A stretch of 64,000 nt of DNA from Candidatus Rhodoferax bjergmarkensis (lineage in GTDB: Bacteria; Pseudomonadota; Gammaproteobacteria; Burkholderiales; Burkholderiaceae_C), in NCBI GenBank assembly GCA_016708345.1, contig JADJFX010000024.1, forward strand, positions 18,022 to 82,021. Direction: 5' to 3'. The notes under the pieces were generated by a model that saw nothing but the letters and a program-made list of their open reading frames with translations, ran no database searches and was not told the DNA's origin. A program made the translations under genes and the position numbers. Positions 8,027-16,195 of this stretch are shown piece by piece; position 1 is the first letter of the stretch, and each line of letters begins with the position of its first letter.

Positions 8027-9247
8027 TTAGCCCCTTGCGCTCATTCTTGTTGCGGTATCTGCTATTAATTTGCGAGCAAGTGAAAGTTTTGAATCGCGCG
8101 CCAATTCTCTGGCGCCGGATTCATCCACCAACAACAAAGCATTGTCATCCTGACCAAAAGTGGCCGGGCCGATATTTCCTACCAGCAGGGGAACCCCTTT
8201 GCGCAAACGTTTGGCCTGTGCGTTAGCCAACAAATCTTCGCTCTCTGCGGCAAACCCCACACAGTACAGAGCACGGCTTTGACCACGTGATGACTGCGCC
8301 ATCGCAGCCAGAATGTCAGGATTCTCCACAAAACTCAGCTGCGGCGTGGCACCCGAACCGTCCTTCTTGATCTTTTGGTCTGCCGCATGGGCGGGTCGCC
8401 AGTCGGCCACCGCAGCTGTGGCAATGAAAACCGTCGCCGCTGCTGCTTTTTCCTGCACGGCATGCAACATATCTCTGGCAGACCTTACATCCACCCGGTG
8501 AACGCCGCGTGGCGTTGCCAGACTCACGGGACCGGCGACCAGCGTCACCTGCGCCCCGGCCTCGCGAGCAGCCCGTGCGATGGCAAAGCCCATTTTTCCG
8601 CTGGACAGGTTGGTAATCCCCCGCACCGGGTCAATCGCCTCATAGGTCGGCCCGGCCGTGACCAGCACATGCTGACCCAGCATGGTTTTGGGCTGAAAAA
8701 AGGCAATCAGGTCATCCAGCAGTTCATTCGGCTCCAGCATCCGACCGTCGCCCGTTTCGCCACAAGCTTGGTCGCCAGTTCCAACATCAAAAACAGTCGT
8801 CCCATCGCTGACAAGTTGCGCCACATTGCGCCGGGTGGCCGGATGCGCCCACATTTCACGGTTCATCGCCGGGGCAATCAGCAAGGGGACTGTGTCCATC
8901 GGACGTGCAAGGCACATCAAACTCAGCAAATCATCAGCGCGCCCCTGCACCAACTTGGCCATGAAATCCGCACTACACGGCGCAAGCAGGATTGCATCGG
9001 CCTCGCGGCTCAAATTGATGTGCGGCATGTTGTTGGGCTCGCGCGCATCCCACTGCGAACCATACACGGTGCGGTTGCTCAAGGCTTGCATCGTCACTGG
9101 CGTGATGAACTGCTCGGCAGCCTGCGTCATGACCACCTGAACCGTGGCACCCTCCTTGACCAGAGCGCGACACAACTCGGCCGCCTTGTAACAGGCAATG
9201 CCACCTGTCAGTCCCAAAACAATGTGTTTACCGGCAAGATCATTCAT
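8027..9247 (-). CDS. coaBC: CoaBC, phosphopantothenoylcysteine synthetase/decarboxylase
   Basis: This bifunctional coenzyme A biosynthesis enzyme joins cysteine to 4'-phosphopantothenate (CoaB) and decarboxylates the product (CoaC). The N-terminal flavoprotein domain has GLTGGIACYKAAEL, the PAMNREMW substrate motif and the active-site Cys in ACGETGDGRM. The C-terminal domain begins with VTAGPTYEAIDPVRGITN and SSGKMG. I take the ATG at 9247 (MNDLAGKH), 406 residues. The frame could open nine bases earlier at a TTG, which is less likely. It is divergent from pyrG and upstream of dut. Confidence 0.95.
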   Translation of the reverse strand: MNDLAGKHIVLGLTGGIACYKAAELCRALVKEGATVQVVMTQAAEQFITPVTMQALSNRTVYGSQWDAREPNNMPHINLSREADAILLAPCSADFMAKLVQGRADDLLSLMCLARPMDTVPLLIAPAMNREMWAHPATRRNVAQLVSDGTTVFDVGTGDQACGETGDGRMLEPNELLDDLIAFFQPKTMLGQHVLVTAGPTYEAIDPVRGITNLSSGKMGFAIARAAREAGAQVTLVAGPVSLATPRGVHRVDVRSARDMLHAVQEKAAAATVFIATAAVADWRPAHAADQKIKKDGSGATPQLSFVENPDILAAMAQSSRGQSRALYCVGFAAESEDLLANAQAKRLRKGVPLLVGNIGPATFGQDDNALLLVDESGARELARDSKLSLARKLIADTATRMSARG

Positions 9248-9288
9248 GGGCCGCAATGTAGCAGACCTGCCACGCCAGCGCTGACGCC

Positions 9289-9294
9289 TATAAT
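9289..9294 (+). promoter_or_regulatory. Likely -10 box of the pyrG promoter
   Basis: A consensus TATAAT lies 41 bp before the pyrG ATG in the coaBC/pyrG divergent gap. The -35 region is weak. The following C/T-rich start region could allow CTP-sensitive start-site selection, but that is inference. Confidence 0.4.
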
Positions 9295-9334
9295 CCTTTT
9301 TTACCAGCTCCCCGAGCCCAAAGCTCCCTCTGAC

Positions 9335-11002
9335 ATGACCAAATTTGTCTTCGTCACCGGCGGTGTGGTGTCCTCCCTTGGCAAGGGAATCGCCTCAGCC
9401 TCCTTAGCAGCGATTCTGGAATCGCGAGGCCTTAAAGTCACTTTAATCAAGCTCGACCCCTACCTCAACGTCGATCCCGGCACCATGTCGCCCTTTCAGC
9501 ATGGTGAGGTTTTCGTCACTGACGATGGTGCCGAAACTGATCTGGATTTAGGCCACTACGAGCGTTTTGTGGAATCCCGCATGCGCAAGGCCAACAACTT
9601 CACCACCGGCCAAATCTACAAAAGCGTGCTCGAAAAAGAGCGCCGGGGCGATTACCTGGGCAAGACCGTTCAGGTTATTCCCCATGTCACCAACGAAATC
9701 CAGGATTTCATCAAACGGGGTGCCCGCATCGGCACGGCTGACGCAGTCGATGTGGCCATTGTCGAAATTGGCGGCACCGTGGGTGACATTGAATCGTTGC
9801 CATTTCTGGAGGCCGTGCGCCAGATGAGCCTGAAATTGGGGCCCAACAACAGCGCTTTTGTGCACCTGAGCTACGTGCCCTGGATTGCCGCTGCGGGTGA
9901 ACTCAAAACCAAACCTACCCAACACACCGCCAAGCAATTGCGCGAAATCGGCATTCAGGCCGATGCGCTCTTGTGCCGCGCGGACCGCCCTATCCCGGAC
10001 GAGGAACGGCAAAAAATCTCCCTCTTCTCCAACGTGCCGGACTGGGGTGTGATCTCCATGTGGGACGTGGACACCATCTACAAAGTGCCGCGCATGCTGC
10101 ATGAGCAGGGGCTGGACGGCCTCATTTGTGACAAGCTGCGCCTGAACACGCCACCTGCCAACTTGAAACGCTGGGACGCGTTGGTTTATGAAACTGCCCA
10201 CCCCCAAGGGGAGGTCAACATCGCCATGGTGGGCAAGTACGTGGATTTGAGTGACAGCTACAAATCACTCAATGAAGCCTTGCGCCACGCCGGCATGAAA
10301 AACCATGTTCGAGTCAGAATTGACTACATTGACTCAGAAACCATCACACCAGACAGCGTGATGCAGCTGGCCAAGTTTGATGCAATTCTTGTACCCGGCG
10401 GATTTGGCAAACGCGGCATCGAAGGCAAAATTTGCGCCGCCCGTTTTGCCAGGGAAAGCAAAGTCCCGTACTTGGGCATCTGCTTGGGTATGCAAGTGGC
10501 CACCATCGAGTTTGCCCGGCATGTGGCAGGACTGACCGACGCCAACAGCACTGAATTTGAACCCACTGGCCCCAACCCGGTGATTGCATTGATCGCCGAA
10601 TGGAAAGATTTTGATGGCACCATCAAAACCCGCAATGAGAACTCCGACCTGGGTGGCACCATGCGTTTGGGCGCTCAGAGTTCAGATGTCGTCAAAGGCA
10701 CTTTGGCGCACCAAATCTACGGTGACGTGGTGACCGAGCGCCACCGCCACCGCTATGAGGCCAACGTGAATTACCTGGACGCATTGCGCAAGGCCGGACT
10801 GGTGATTTCTGCCTTGACCCAGCGCGAACACCTGACCGAGATCGTCGAGCTGCCGCAAAGCATTCACCCCTGGTTCATGGGCGTGCAGTTTCACCCTGAA
10901 TTCAAGTCCACCCCCTGGAACGGACATCCGCTCTTCAATGCCTTCATCAAGGCGGCGCTGGACCATCAAACGGCTGGTAAAAATCTGAAGGCGGTGGCAT
11001 GA
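9335..11002 (+). CDS. pyrG: CTP synthase
   Basis: PyrG aminates UTP to CTP with glutamine and ATP. The 555-residue protein starts MTKFVFVTGGVVSSLGKGIA, the synthetase-domain P-loop. The glutaminase domain has the nucleophile elbow GICLGMQ and the catalytic His/Glu in GVQFHPEF. The open frame extends nearly 1 kb upstream, but that part lies over antisense coaBC, and the homologous start is the ATG at 9335. kdsA follows after 52 bp and eno after that, the usual betaproteobacterial cluster. Confidence 0.97.
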   Translation: MTKFVFVTGGVVSSLGKGIASASLAAILESRGLKVTLIKLDPYLNVDPGTMSPFQHGEVFVTDDGAETDLDLGHYERFVESRMRKANNFTTGQIYKSVLEKERRGDYLGKTVQVIPHVTNEIQDFIKRGARIGTADAVDVAIVEIGGTVGDIESLPFLEAVRQMSLKLGPNNSAFVHLSYVPWIAAAGELKTKPTQHTAKQLREIGIQADALLCRADRPIPDEERQKISLFSNVPDWGVISMWDVDTIYKVPRMLHEQGLDGLICDKLRLNTPPANLKRWDALVYETAHPQGEVNIAMVGKYVDLSDSYKSLNEALRHAGMKNHVRVRIDYIDSETITPDSVMQLAKFDAILVPGGFGKRGIEGKICAARFARESKVPYLGICLGMQVATIEFARHVAGLTDANSTEFEPTGPNPVIALIAEWKDFDGTIKTRNENSDLGGTMRLGAQSSDVVKGTLAHQIYGDVVTERHRHRYEANVNYLDALRKAGLVISALTQREHLTEIVELPQSIHPWFMGVQFHPEFKSTPWNGHPLFNAFIKAALDHQTAGKNLKAVA

Positions 11003-11054
11003 AGGCCGCCCTGCCGGGCCGCGCATCACACCTCTTGGCAAACCGGGAGATGTT

Positions 11055-11912
11055 ATGAAACTGTGCGGCTTCGATATTGGTTTGCAACAGCGGTTTTTCC
11101 TGATCGCCGGGCCCTGTGTGATTGAGTCTGAACAGTTGCAAATGGACACTGCCGGCACCTTGAAAGAGATCACATCGAATCTGGGCATTCCCTTTATCTT
11201 CAAAAGCAGCTTTGACAAAGCCAACCGCTCCAGCGGCAGCACCTTTCGCGGCCCCGGCATCGACATAGGTCTGGAAATACTGGCCAAGGTCAAACGCGAA
11301 CTGCAGGTGCCAGTACTGACGGACATCCATTCCGAAGACCAGATCTCACAAGTGGCTGCGGTGGTGGATGTGCTGCAAACGCCCGCCTTTCTGTGCCGCC
11401 AAACCGACTTTATCCGCGCCGTGGCGCAATCAGGCCTGCCGGTCAACATTAAAAAAGGTCAGTTTCTGGCACCTGGCGACATGAAAAACGTGATCGACAA
11501 GGCGCGCGCCGCCGCCCGCGAAAAAGGCTTGCTTGAAGACAACTTCATGGCCTGCGAGCGGGGTGCCAGCTTTGGCTACAACAATCTGGTGAGTGACATG
11601 CGCTCGCTGGCCATCATGCGCGAAACTGGTGCGCCTGTGGTGTTTGACGCCACCCACTCCGTTCAGTTGCCCGGTGGTCAGGGCACCAGCAGCGGCGGGC
11701 AGCGAGAGATGGTTCCCGTGCTGGCGCGCGCTGCCGTGGCGGTTGGTGTGGCTGGCCTGTTCATGGAAACCCATCCCGACCCCACCAAGGCCATGAGTGA
11801 TGGCCCCAACGCGGTGCCGTTAAAGCACATGCGGGCTTTGCTGGAAACTTTGGTGGAACTCGATGCCGTGACAAAACGGCATGGTTTTTTGGAAAATAAT
11901 TTTGGTGTTTAA
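11055..11912 (+). CDS. kdsA: 3-deoxy-8-phosphooctulonate (KDO-8-P) synthase
   Basis: KdsA condenses phosphoenolpyruvate with arabinose 5-phosphate to KDO-8-phosphate for the lipopolysaccharide inner core. The 285-residue length is standard. Motifs include FLIAGPCVIES, FKSSFDKANRSS, the PEP-site region around LTDIHSE and FLCRQTDF, and FDATHSVQLPGG. The ribosome site gggag lies 7 bp before the ATG. It sits between pyrG and eno; the product of eno (PEP) is a KdsA substrate. Confidence 0.97.
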   Translation: MKLCGFDIGLQQRFFLIAGPCVIESEQLQMDTAGTLKEITSNLGIPFIFKSSFDKANRSSGSTFRGPGIDIGLEILAKVKRELQVPVLTDIHSEDQISQVAAVVDVLQTPAFLCRQTDFIRAVAQSGLPVNIKKGQFLAPGDMKNVIDKARAAAREKGLLEDNFMACERGASFGYNNLVSDMRSLAIMRETGAPVVFDATHSVQLPGGQGTSSGGQREMVPVLARAAVAVGVAGLFMETHPDPTKAMSDGPNAVPLKHMRALLETLVELDAVTKRHGFLENNFGV

Positions 11913-12013
11913 TTCCGTTTCTAAATCGTCCGTGTCCTTGTTGCTTCGCCTTGCCGTACGTTCGTACTGTCTGCGGCTTCGCGCCTAGACACAAATGATT
12001 TAGACACAGAATC
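11913..12013 (+). repeat. Repeat family R1, copy a (between kdsA and eno)
   Basis: This is a roughly 100-bp element with inverted ends (tctaaatcgtccgtgtc and gacacaaatgatttaga, 14 of 17 pairing) and a core containing ttgttgcttcgcct and actgtctgcggcttcg. The core recurs inverted at 13416-13518 and in longer form at 56257-56391. The element fills the whole gap between kdsA and eno. Confidence 0.75.
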
Positions 12014-12059
12014 AATTCGGTTTGTTCTTGTCTTCGTTTTAATTTTTTGAAAGAAATCA

Positions 12060-13346
12060 ATGAGTGCAATTGTTGACATCGTCGGTCGTGAAATTCTGGA
12101 TTCACGTGGCAACCCCACCGTGGAATGTGACGTGTTGCTGGAGTCCGGCACCATGGGCCGTGCTGCCGTGCCGTCCGGTGCCTCCACCGGTTCGCGCGAA
12201 GCCATTGAGCTGCGCGATGGCGACAAGAGCCGTTATCTGGGCAAAGGCGTGCTCAAGGCCGTCGAACACATCAACACCGAAATATCCGAAGCCGTGCTGG
12301 GCCTGGACGCCTGCGAGCAAGCGTTTTTGGACAAAACCCTGATTGACCTGGACGGCACTGAAAACAAGAGCCGCTTGGGTGCCAACGCCATGCTGGCGGT
12401 GTCGATGGCGGTGGCCCGCGCTGCGGCCGAAGAATCCGGCCTGCCGCTGTACCGCTACTTTGGCGGCATGTCGGCGGTGCAAATGCCGGTGCCGATGATG
12501 AACGTCATCAACGGCGGCGAGCACGCCAACAACAACCTCGACCTGCAAGAGTTCATGATCATCCCGGTCGGTGCGCCATCATTCCGCGAAGCTTTGCGGT
12601 ATGGCGCTGAAGTGTTCCATGCACTGAAGAAAATCCTGCACGACATGGGCATTAGCACTGCCGTGGGTGACGAAGGTGGTTTTGCCCCCAACGTACCCGG
12701 ATCACATGAAGGTGCGATCAAGCTGATTTTGCAAGCCATCGACAATGCCGGCTATGTAGCGGGGGAACAAATCGCCTTGGGTCTGGACTGTGCTGCTTCC
12801 GAGTTCTACAAGGATGGCAAATACCATCTTGAGGGAGAAGGCATGGTTTTGAGCGCGCAGGAATGGACCGACATGCTGGCTTCCTGGGTTGACAAATACC
12901 CCATCATCAGCATCGAAGACGGCATGGCCGAAGGCGATTGGGACGGCTGGAAAGTGCTCACCGACCGCTTGGGCAAGAACGTGCAAATCGTTGGCGATGA
13001 CCTGTTCGTCACCAACACCAAAATTTTCAAAGAAGGCATTGAAAAAGGCATTGCCAATTCGATTCTGATCAAAATCAACCAGATCGGCACCCTGAGTGAG
13101 ACCTTCGCTGCCATTGAAATGGCCAAACGCGCGGGCTACACCGCCGTCATCAGCCACCGCTCGGGCGAAACCGAAGACTCCACCATCTCCGACATTGCCG
13201 TGGGCACCAACGCGGGGCAGATCAAAACCGGTTCACTGTCGCGCTCCGACCGCGTGGCCAAGTACAACCAGTTGCTGCGCATTGAAGAAGACTTGGGCGA
13301 CATCGCCGTTTACCCTGGCCGCTCCGCGTTTTACAACCTGCGTTAA
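12060..13346 (+). CDS. eno: Enolase
   Basis: Enolase interconverts 2-phosphoglycerate and phosphoenolpyruvate and can also be part of the RNA degradosome. The 428-residue protein begins MSAIVDIVGREILDSRGNPT. It carries the loop SGASTGSREA, the catalytic-region motif GDEGGFAPN, the Mg ligand region SIEDGMAEGDWDGW, and the signature LIKINQIGTLSET followed by SHRSGETEDSTI. It is flanked on both sides by R1 repeats in opposite orientation, so its transcript start and end may lie in repeat DNA. Confidence 0.98.
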   Translation: MSAIVDIVGREILDSRGNPTVECDVLLESGTMGRAAVPSGASTGSREAIELRDGDKSRYLGKGVLKAVEHINTEISEAVLGLDACEQAFLDKTLIDLDGTENKSRLGANAMLAVSMAVARAAAEESGLPLYRYFGGMSAVQMPVPMMNVINGGEHANNNLDLQEFMIIPVGAPSFREALRYGAEVFHALKKILHDMGISTAVGDEGGFAPNVPGSHEGAIKLILQAIDNAGYVAGEQIALGLDCAASEFYKDGKYHLEGEGMVLSAQEWTDMLASWVDKYPIISIEDGMAEGDWDGWKVLTDRLGKNVQIVGDDLFVTNTKIFKEGIEKGIANSILIKINQIGTLSETFAAIEMAKRAGYTAVISHRSGETEDSTISDIAVGTNAGQIKTGSLSRSDRVAKYNQLLRIEEDLGDIAVYPGRSAFYNLR

Positions 13347-13415
13347 TCCATGCGCGCTCCAACTGCAGCGGCTGTCGCCCTGCACTGCCATTACAGGGTG
13401 CTTTTGTGCCCTGTC

Positions 13416-13518
13416 ATTCCGTTTCCAGATCGATACGACATTAGGCACGAAGCCGCAGACAGTGCTGTAGCACGGCTAGGCAAAGCAACAACATGTCGGA
13501 TTGATATGGAAATGGAAT
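13416..13518 (-). repeat. Repeat family R1, copy b (between eno and ftsB)
   Basis: This copy is inverted relative to copy a. Its 26-bp terminal inverted repeats (13416-13441 and 13493-13518) match at 22 of 26 positions. The core (cgaagccgcagacagt ... ggcaaagcaacaac) is the complement of the copy a core. It is about 103 bp long and could fold as a long hairpin in the eno transcript. Confidence 0.78.
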
Positions 13519-13542
13519 AAGTGAGCGCTTGGAGCGAAAGCT

Positions 13543-13818
13543 ATGGGAAATCGTGTACTTCCGCTCATATTGGTCGCCCTGCTGGCCATCATCCACGCCC
13601 AGTTGTGGTTTGGCCGGGGCAGCGTGCCCGCTGTGGCCAGCATGACGGATCAGCTCAACGCACAAAATCAGCGCAACCAGCAGGCACAGCTGGTCAACAA
13701 CCAGCTGGCCGCCGAGGTGCGCGATCTCAAGGAAGGCCTTGAGATGGTCGAAGAAAAAGCCCGCAGTGAACTCGGCATGGTCAAGGCCAATGAAATTTAC
13801 GTACAGATTGCCAAGTAA
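13543..13818 (+). CDS. ftsB: Cell division protein FtsB
   Basis: FtsB is a bitopic divisome protein that forms the FtsQLB complex and helps trigger septal peptidoglycan synthesis. The 91-residue protein has a short cytoplasmic start, one transmembrane helix (about 4-20, LPLILVALLAIIHAQLW) and a periplasmic coiled coil (MTDQLNAQNQRNQQAQLV to VRDLKEGLEMVEEKARSELG). The ending, MVKANEIYVQI, matches the family. Its position just after eno is typical. The ribosome site ggag lies 11 bp before the ATG. Confidence 0.95.
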   Translation: MGNRVLPLILVALLAIIHAQLWFGRGSVPAVASMTDQLNAQNQRNQQAQLVNNQLAAEVRDLKEGLEMVEEKARSELGMVKANEIYVQIAK

Positions 13819-13859
13819 CGTAAGGGATGCAGTGGCATGCTTTTTGCATTGCTTGTGCC

Positions 13860-14507
13860 ATGTCGGACTCCCTTCGCATCGTCGTCATTTCTGCCAGCCT
13901 GGAGGTTGACAATCCAGCAGACGCGAACGCCCTGAACCTGGCCGAGCGTTCGCGCAGCTTGCGCATCTGCCTGCTGGAAAATGGCTACAACCTGATTGCA
14001 GTGCTGCCGGTGGATGTTTTTCTGGAGCAACGCCTGCGCCAGCTGCAGCCCGACCTGATCATTCTGGACGCCGAAAGTGAAGCTCGCGACGCCCTGGAAC
14101 ATGTGGTGACGGCCACCCGCGATGAGCGGCGACCCATCGTCATGTTCACCAACGACAACAATTCATCCAACGCGCGCGCTGCCGTTGCAGCCGGGGTTTC
14201 GGCCTATGTGGTCGCAGGCTTGTCGGCAGAGCGCATCCGCCCCATTTTGGACGTCGCCTTGGCCCGCTTTGAGCAAGAGCAGCAGTTGCGCCACGAACTG
14301 GCCAGCACGCGCAATGAATTGCATGAACTCTCCAGCGAACTCAAAGACCGCAAGACCATTGACCGGGCCAAAGCCCTGCTCATGAAGCGCCAGGCTTTGA
14401 GCGAAGACGCAGCCTACGCCAAACTGCGCAAAACCGCCATGGACAAAAACCTCAAAATCGTGGAAGTGGCGCAGCGCATACTGGATGTGGCTGACCTTCT
14501 GAGTTAA
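13860..14507 (+). CDS. nasT: NasT-type ANTAR antiterminator regulator
   Basis: This 215-residue protein has an N-terminal receiver-like domain (about 1-125, DLIILDAES at the phosphoacceptor region) and a C-terminal ANTAR RNA-binding domain (about 150-210, DRKTIDRAKALLMKRQALSE then AYAKLRKTAMDKNLKIVEVA). ANTAR proteins bind hairpin pairs in leader RNA and prevent terminator formation. The nitrate transport operon directly downstream has such a leader (14732-14857), so this is very likely its regulator. The usual nitrate sensor NasS is not in the window. The ATG at 13860 (MSDSLRIVVIS) is preferred to the frame opening at 13827. Confidence 0.88.
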   Translation: MSDSLRIVVISASLEVDNPADANALNLAERSRSLRICLLENGYNLIAVLPVDVFLEQRLRQLQPDLIILDAESEARDALEHVVTATRDERRPIVMFTNDNNSSNARAAVAAGVSAYVVAGLSAERIRPILDVALARFEQEQQLRHELASTRNELHELSSELKDRKTIDRAKALLMKRQALSEDAAYAKLRKTAMDKNLKIVEVAQRILDVADLLS

Positions 14508-14565
14508 CCGGGCTGCCGATGGCTCCGGCGCGCAGACCCAATTCAAGCAGTGCACCGTGAAAGCC

Positions 14566-14582
14566 TGAACCACGCTGGTGCA
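14566..14582 (+). promoter_or_regulatory. NtrC-like enhancer site, strong
   Basis: TGAACC-ACGCT-GGTGCA differs from the NtrC consensus TGCACC-N5-GGTGCA by one base. It lies about 140 bp upstream of the -24/-12 promoter of nrtA, a normal enhancer distance. Confidence 0.7.
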
Positions 14583-14633
14583 ACGCGCAGGGACCGTGCG
14601 TTTTCCGTGACTTCAAACAAAAATGACCATTAC

Positions 14634-14650
14634 CGCACGTAAACAGTGCG
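14634..14650 (+). promoter_or_regulatory. Second, weaker NtrC-like site
   Basis: CGCACG-TAAAC-AGTGCG keeps the spacing and the GCAC/GTGC cores of an NtrC dyad. It lies about 70 bp upstream of the -24 element, and 68 bp from the stronger site, so both could face the same side of the helix or act together. Confidence 0.45.
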
Positions 14651-14701
14651 CAACACGCTATCTTTATAGTAGCAATTGAACGTTTTTCTGGTATTTTTGG
14701 C

Positions 14702-14718
14702 TTGGCACGTTCATTGCT
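14702..14718 (+). promoter_or_regulatory. Sigma54 (-24/-12) promoter of the nitrate transport operon
   Basis: TTGGCACGTTCATTGCT matches the RpoN consensus closely, with GG at 14704-14705 and GC at 14716-14717 separated by the required 10 bases. Transcription should start near 14729 and include the leader. Confidence 0.88.
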
Positions 14719-14731
14719 TTGATTTATACAA

Positions 14732-14857
14732 GACCCGCAAGGGTCCTGCGTGATCAGCAGTCCAACGGCGGGCTGATGGATGGCGTAACCGGACAAAGGC
14801 GTCCCCACGGTTTCGAAATGCGTAACGCGTTTTGAACCCCGTGCGGACGCCTTTTTT
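14732..14857 (+). promoter_or_regulatory. ANTAR-type antitermination leader with intrinsic terminator
   Basis: Three hairpins follow the start site. The first is a small stem GACCC/GGGTC (14732-14745). The second (14753-14777, atcagc/gctgat) has a bulge and is capped by CC/GG around the six-base loop AACGGC, which has A1 and G4 as in ANTAR target loops. The third is a long terminator hairpin (GGCGTCC 14798-14804 with GGACGCC 14845-14851, inner stem CACGG/CCGTG) followed by six T. By family knowledge, NasT binding to the upstream hairpins would prevent termination when nitrate is present. Confidence 0.75.
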
Positions 14858-14886
14858 GTTTTCATTTTTTATTCAGGAGTGTTGCC

Positions 14887-16131
14887 ATGCTTGACCATTT
14901 GAATTCCAAACTCAGCCGCCGTGCGGTGTTGCAAACTGCAGCGGTCGGTGCCATCGGCATCACCCCCGCACTGCGCGCAGCCGTGTATGCCGCAGGCTCC
15001 GATGCCCCGGAAAAAACCGAAGTCAAAATCGGCTTCATTCCCCTGACCGACTGCGCCAGCGTGGTGATGGCCTCGGTGCTCGGGTTTGACAAGAAATACG
15101 GCGTCACCATCATCCCCAGCAAAGAAGCCAGCTGGGCTGGCGTGCGCGACAAACTGGTGAGTGGCGAGCTGGACATGGCACATGTGCTGTACGGCCTGGT
15201 TTATGGCGTGCATCTGGGCACCGCTGGCCCCAAGAAAGACATGGCTGTGCTGATGAACATCAACCACAACGGCCAAGCCATCACGCTGTCGAAAACGCTG
15301 GCCACCAAGGGCGCGGTCGATGGCCCCTCGCTGGCCACACTGATGGCCAAGGAGAAACGCGAATACACCTTTGCCGGCACCTTCCCCACCGGAACCCACG
15401 CCATGTGGATGCACTACTGGCTGGCGGCGGCGGGCATCAACCCGCTGTCTGGTGCCAAGCTGATCACCGTGCCACCGCCGCAAATGGTGGCCAATATGCG
15501 CGTGGGCAATATGGACGGTTTTTGCGTGGGCGAGCCATGGAACCACCGCGCCATCATGGACGGCATTGGCATCACCGCCAACACCACGCAGGACATCTGG
15601 AAAGACCACCCCGAAAAGGTGCTCGGATGCTCCGCTGAATTCGTCAAAAAGTACCCCAACACCACACGCGCCGTGATGATGGCCGTGCTCGAAGCCAGCC
15701 GCTGGATTGACGCCAGCCTGCAAAACAAGCTGAAGATGGCCGAAACGGTGGCCCAGAAGTCTTACATCAACACCAGCGTCGATGCCATCAACCAGCGCAT
15801 TCTGGGCCGCTACCAAAACGGCATGGGCAAAACCTGGGATGACCCCAACCACATGAAATTCTTCAACGATGGCACGGTGAACTTCCCCTACCTGTCCGAC
15901 GGCATGTGGTTTTTGACGCAGCACAAACGCTGGGGCTTGATGAAGGAGCACCCTGACTACCTGGCGGTGGCCAAACAGGTCAACCAAGTGGACCTGTACA
16001 AACAGGTCGCCTCGGCCATGAAGATCAATGTGCCCAAGGACGTCATGCGCAGCAGCAAACTGATCGACGGCGTGGTCTGGGATGGCAAAGACCCGAAGAA
16101 GTACGCCGACGGCTTCAAGATCAAAGCCTGA
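14887..16131 (+). CDS. nrtA: Nitrate ABC transporter substrate-binding protein (NrtA/NasF family)
   Basis: This 414-residue periplasmic nitrate/nitrite-binding protein belongs to the CmpA/NrtA family. A twin-arginine signal (LSRRAVLQTA, about 9-18) suggests Tat export. The mature part has KIGFIPLTDCASVVMA, LDMAHVLYGLVYG, the family's FPTGTHAMWMHYWLAA and VGEPWNHRAI. The signal peptide argues against a cytosolic NasS-type sensor. It is the first gene of the nrtABD operon behind the sigma54 promoter and the ANTAR leader. The ribosome site caggagtg lies before the ATG. Confidence 0.93.
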   Translation: MLDHLNSKLSRRAVLQTAAVGAIGITPALRAAVYAAGSDAPEKTEVKIGFIPLTDCASVVMASVLGFDKKYGVTIIPSKEASWAGVRDKLVSGELDMAHVLYGLVYGVHLGTAGPKKDMAVLMNINHNGQAITLSKTLATKGAVDGPSLATLMAKEKREYTFAGTFPTGTHAMWMHYWLAAAGINPLSGAKLITVPPPQMVANMRVGNMDGFCVGEPWNHRAIMDGIGITANTTQDIWKDHPEKVLGCSAEFVKKYPNTTRAVMMAVLEASRWIDASLQNKLKMAETVAQKSYINTSVDAINQRILGRYQNGMGKTWDDPNHMKFFNDGTVNFPYLSDGMWFLTQHKRWGLMKEHPDYLAVAKQVNQVDLYKQVASAMKINVPKDVMRSSKLIDGVVWDGKDPKKYADGFKIKA

Positions 16132-16195
16132 GTCGTCCTTTTCTTCTCCCTGCCGGATTTACCGGCATTTCAGTCACTTAGCAAGGAGTACCCTC

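Noticed and set aside
8375..9334. Long upstream extension of the pyrG reading frame
   Set aside because: It runs antisense to coaBC and its translation is His/Arg-rich shadow sequence; the homologous CTP synthase start is the ATG at 9335.
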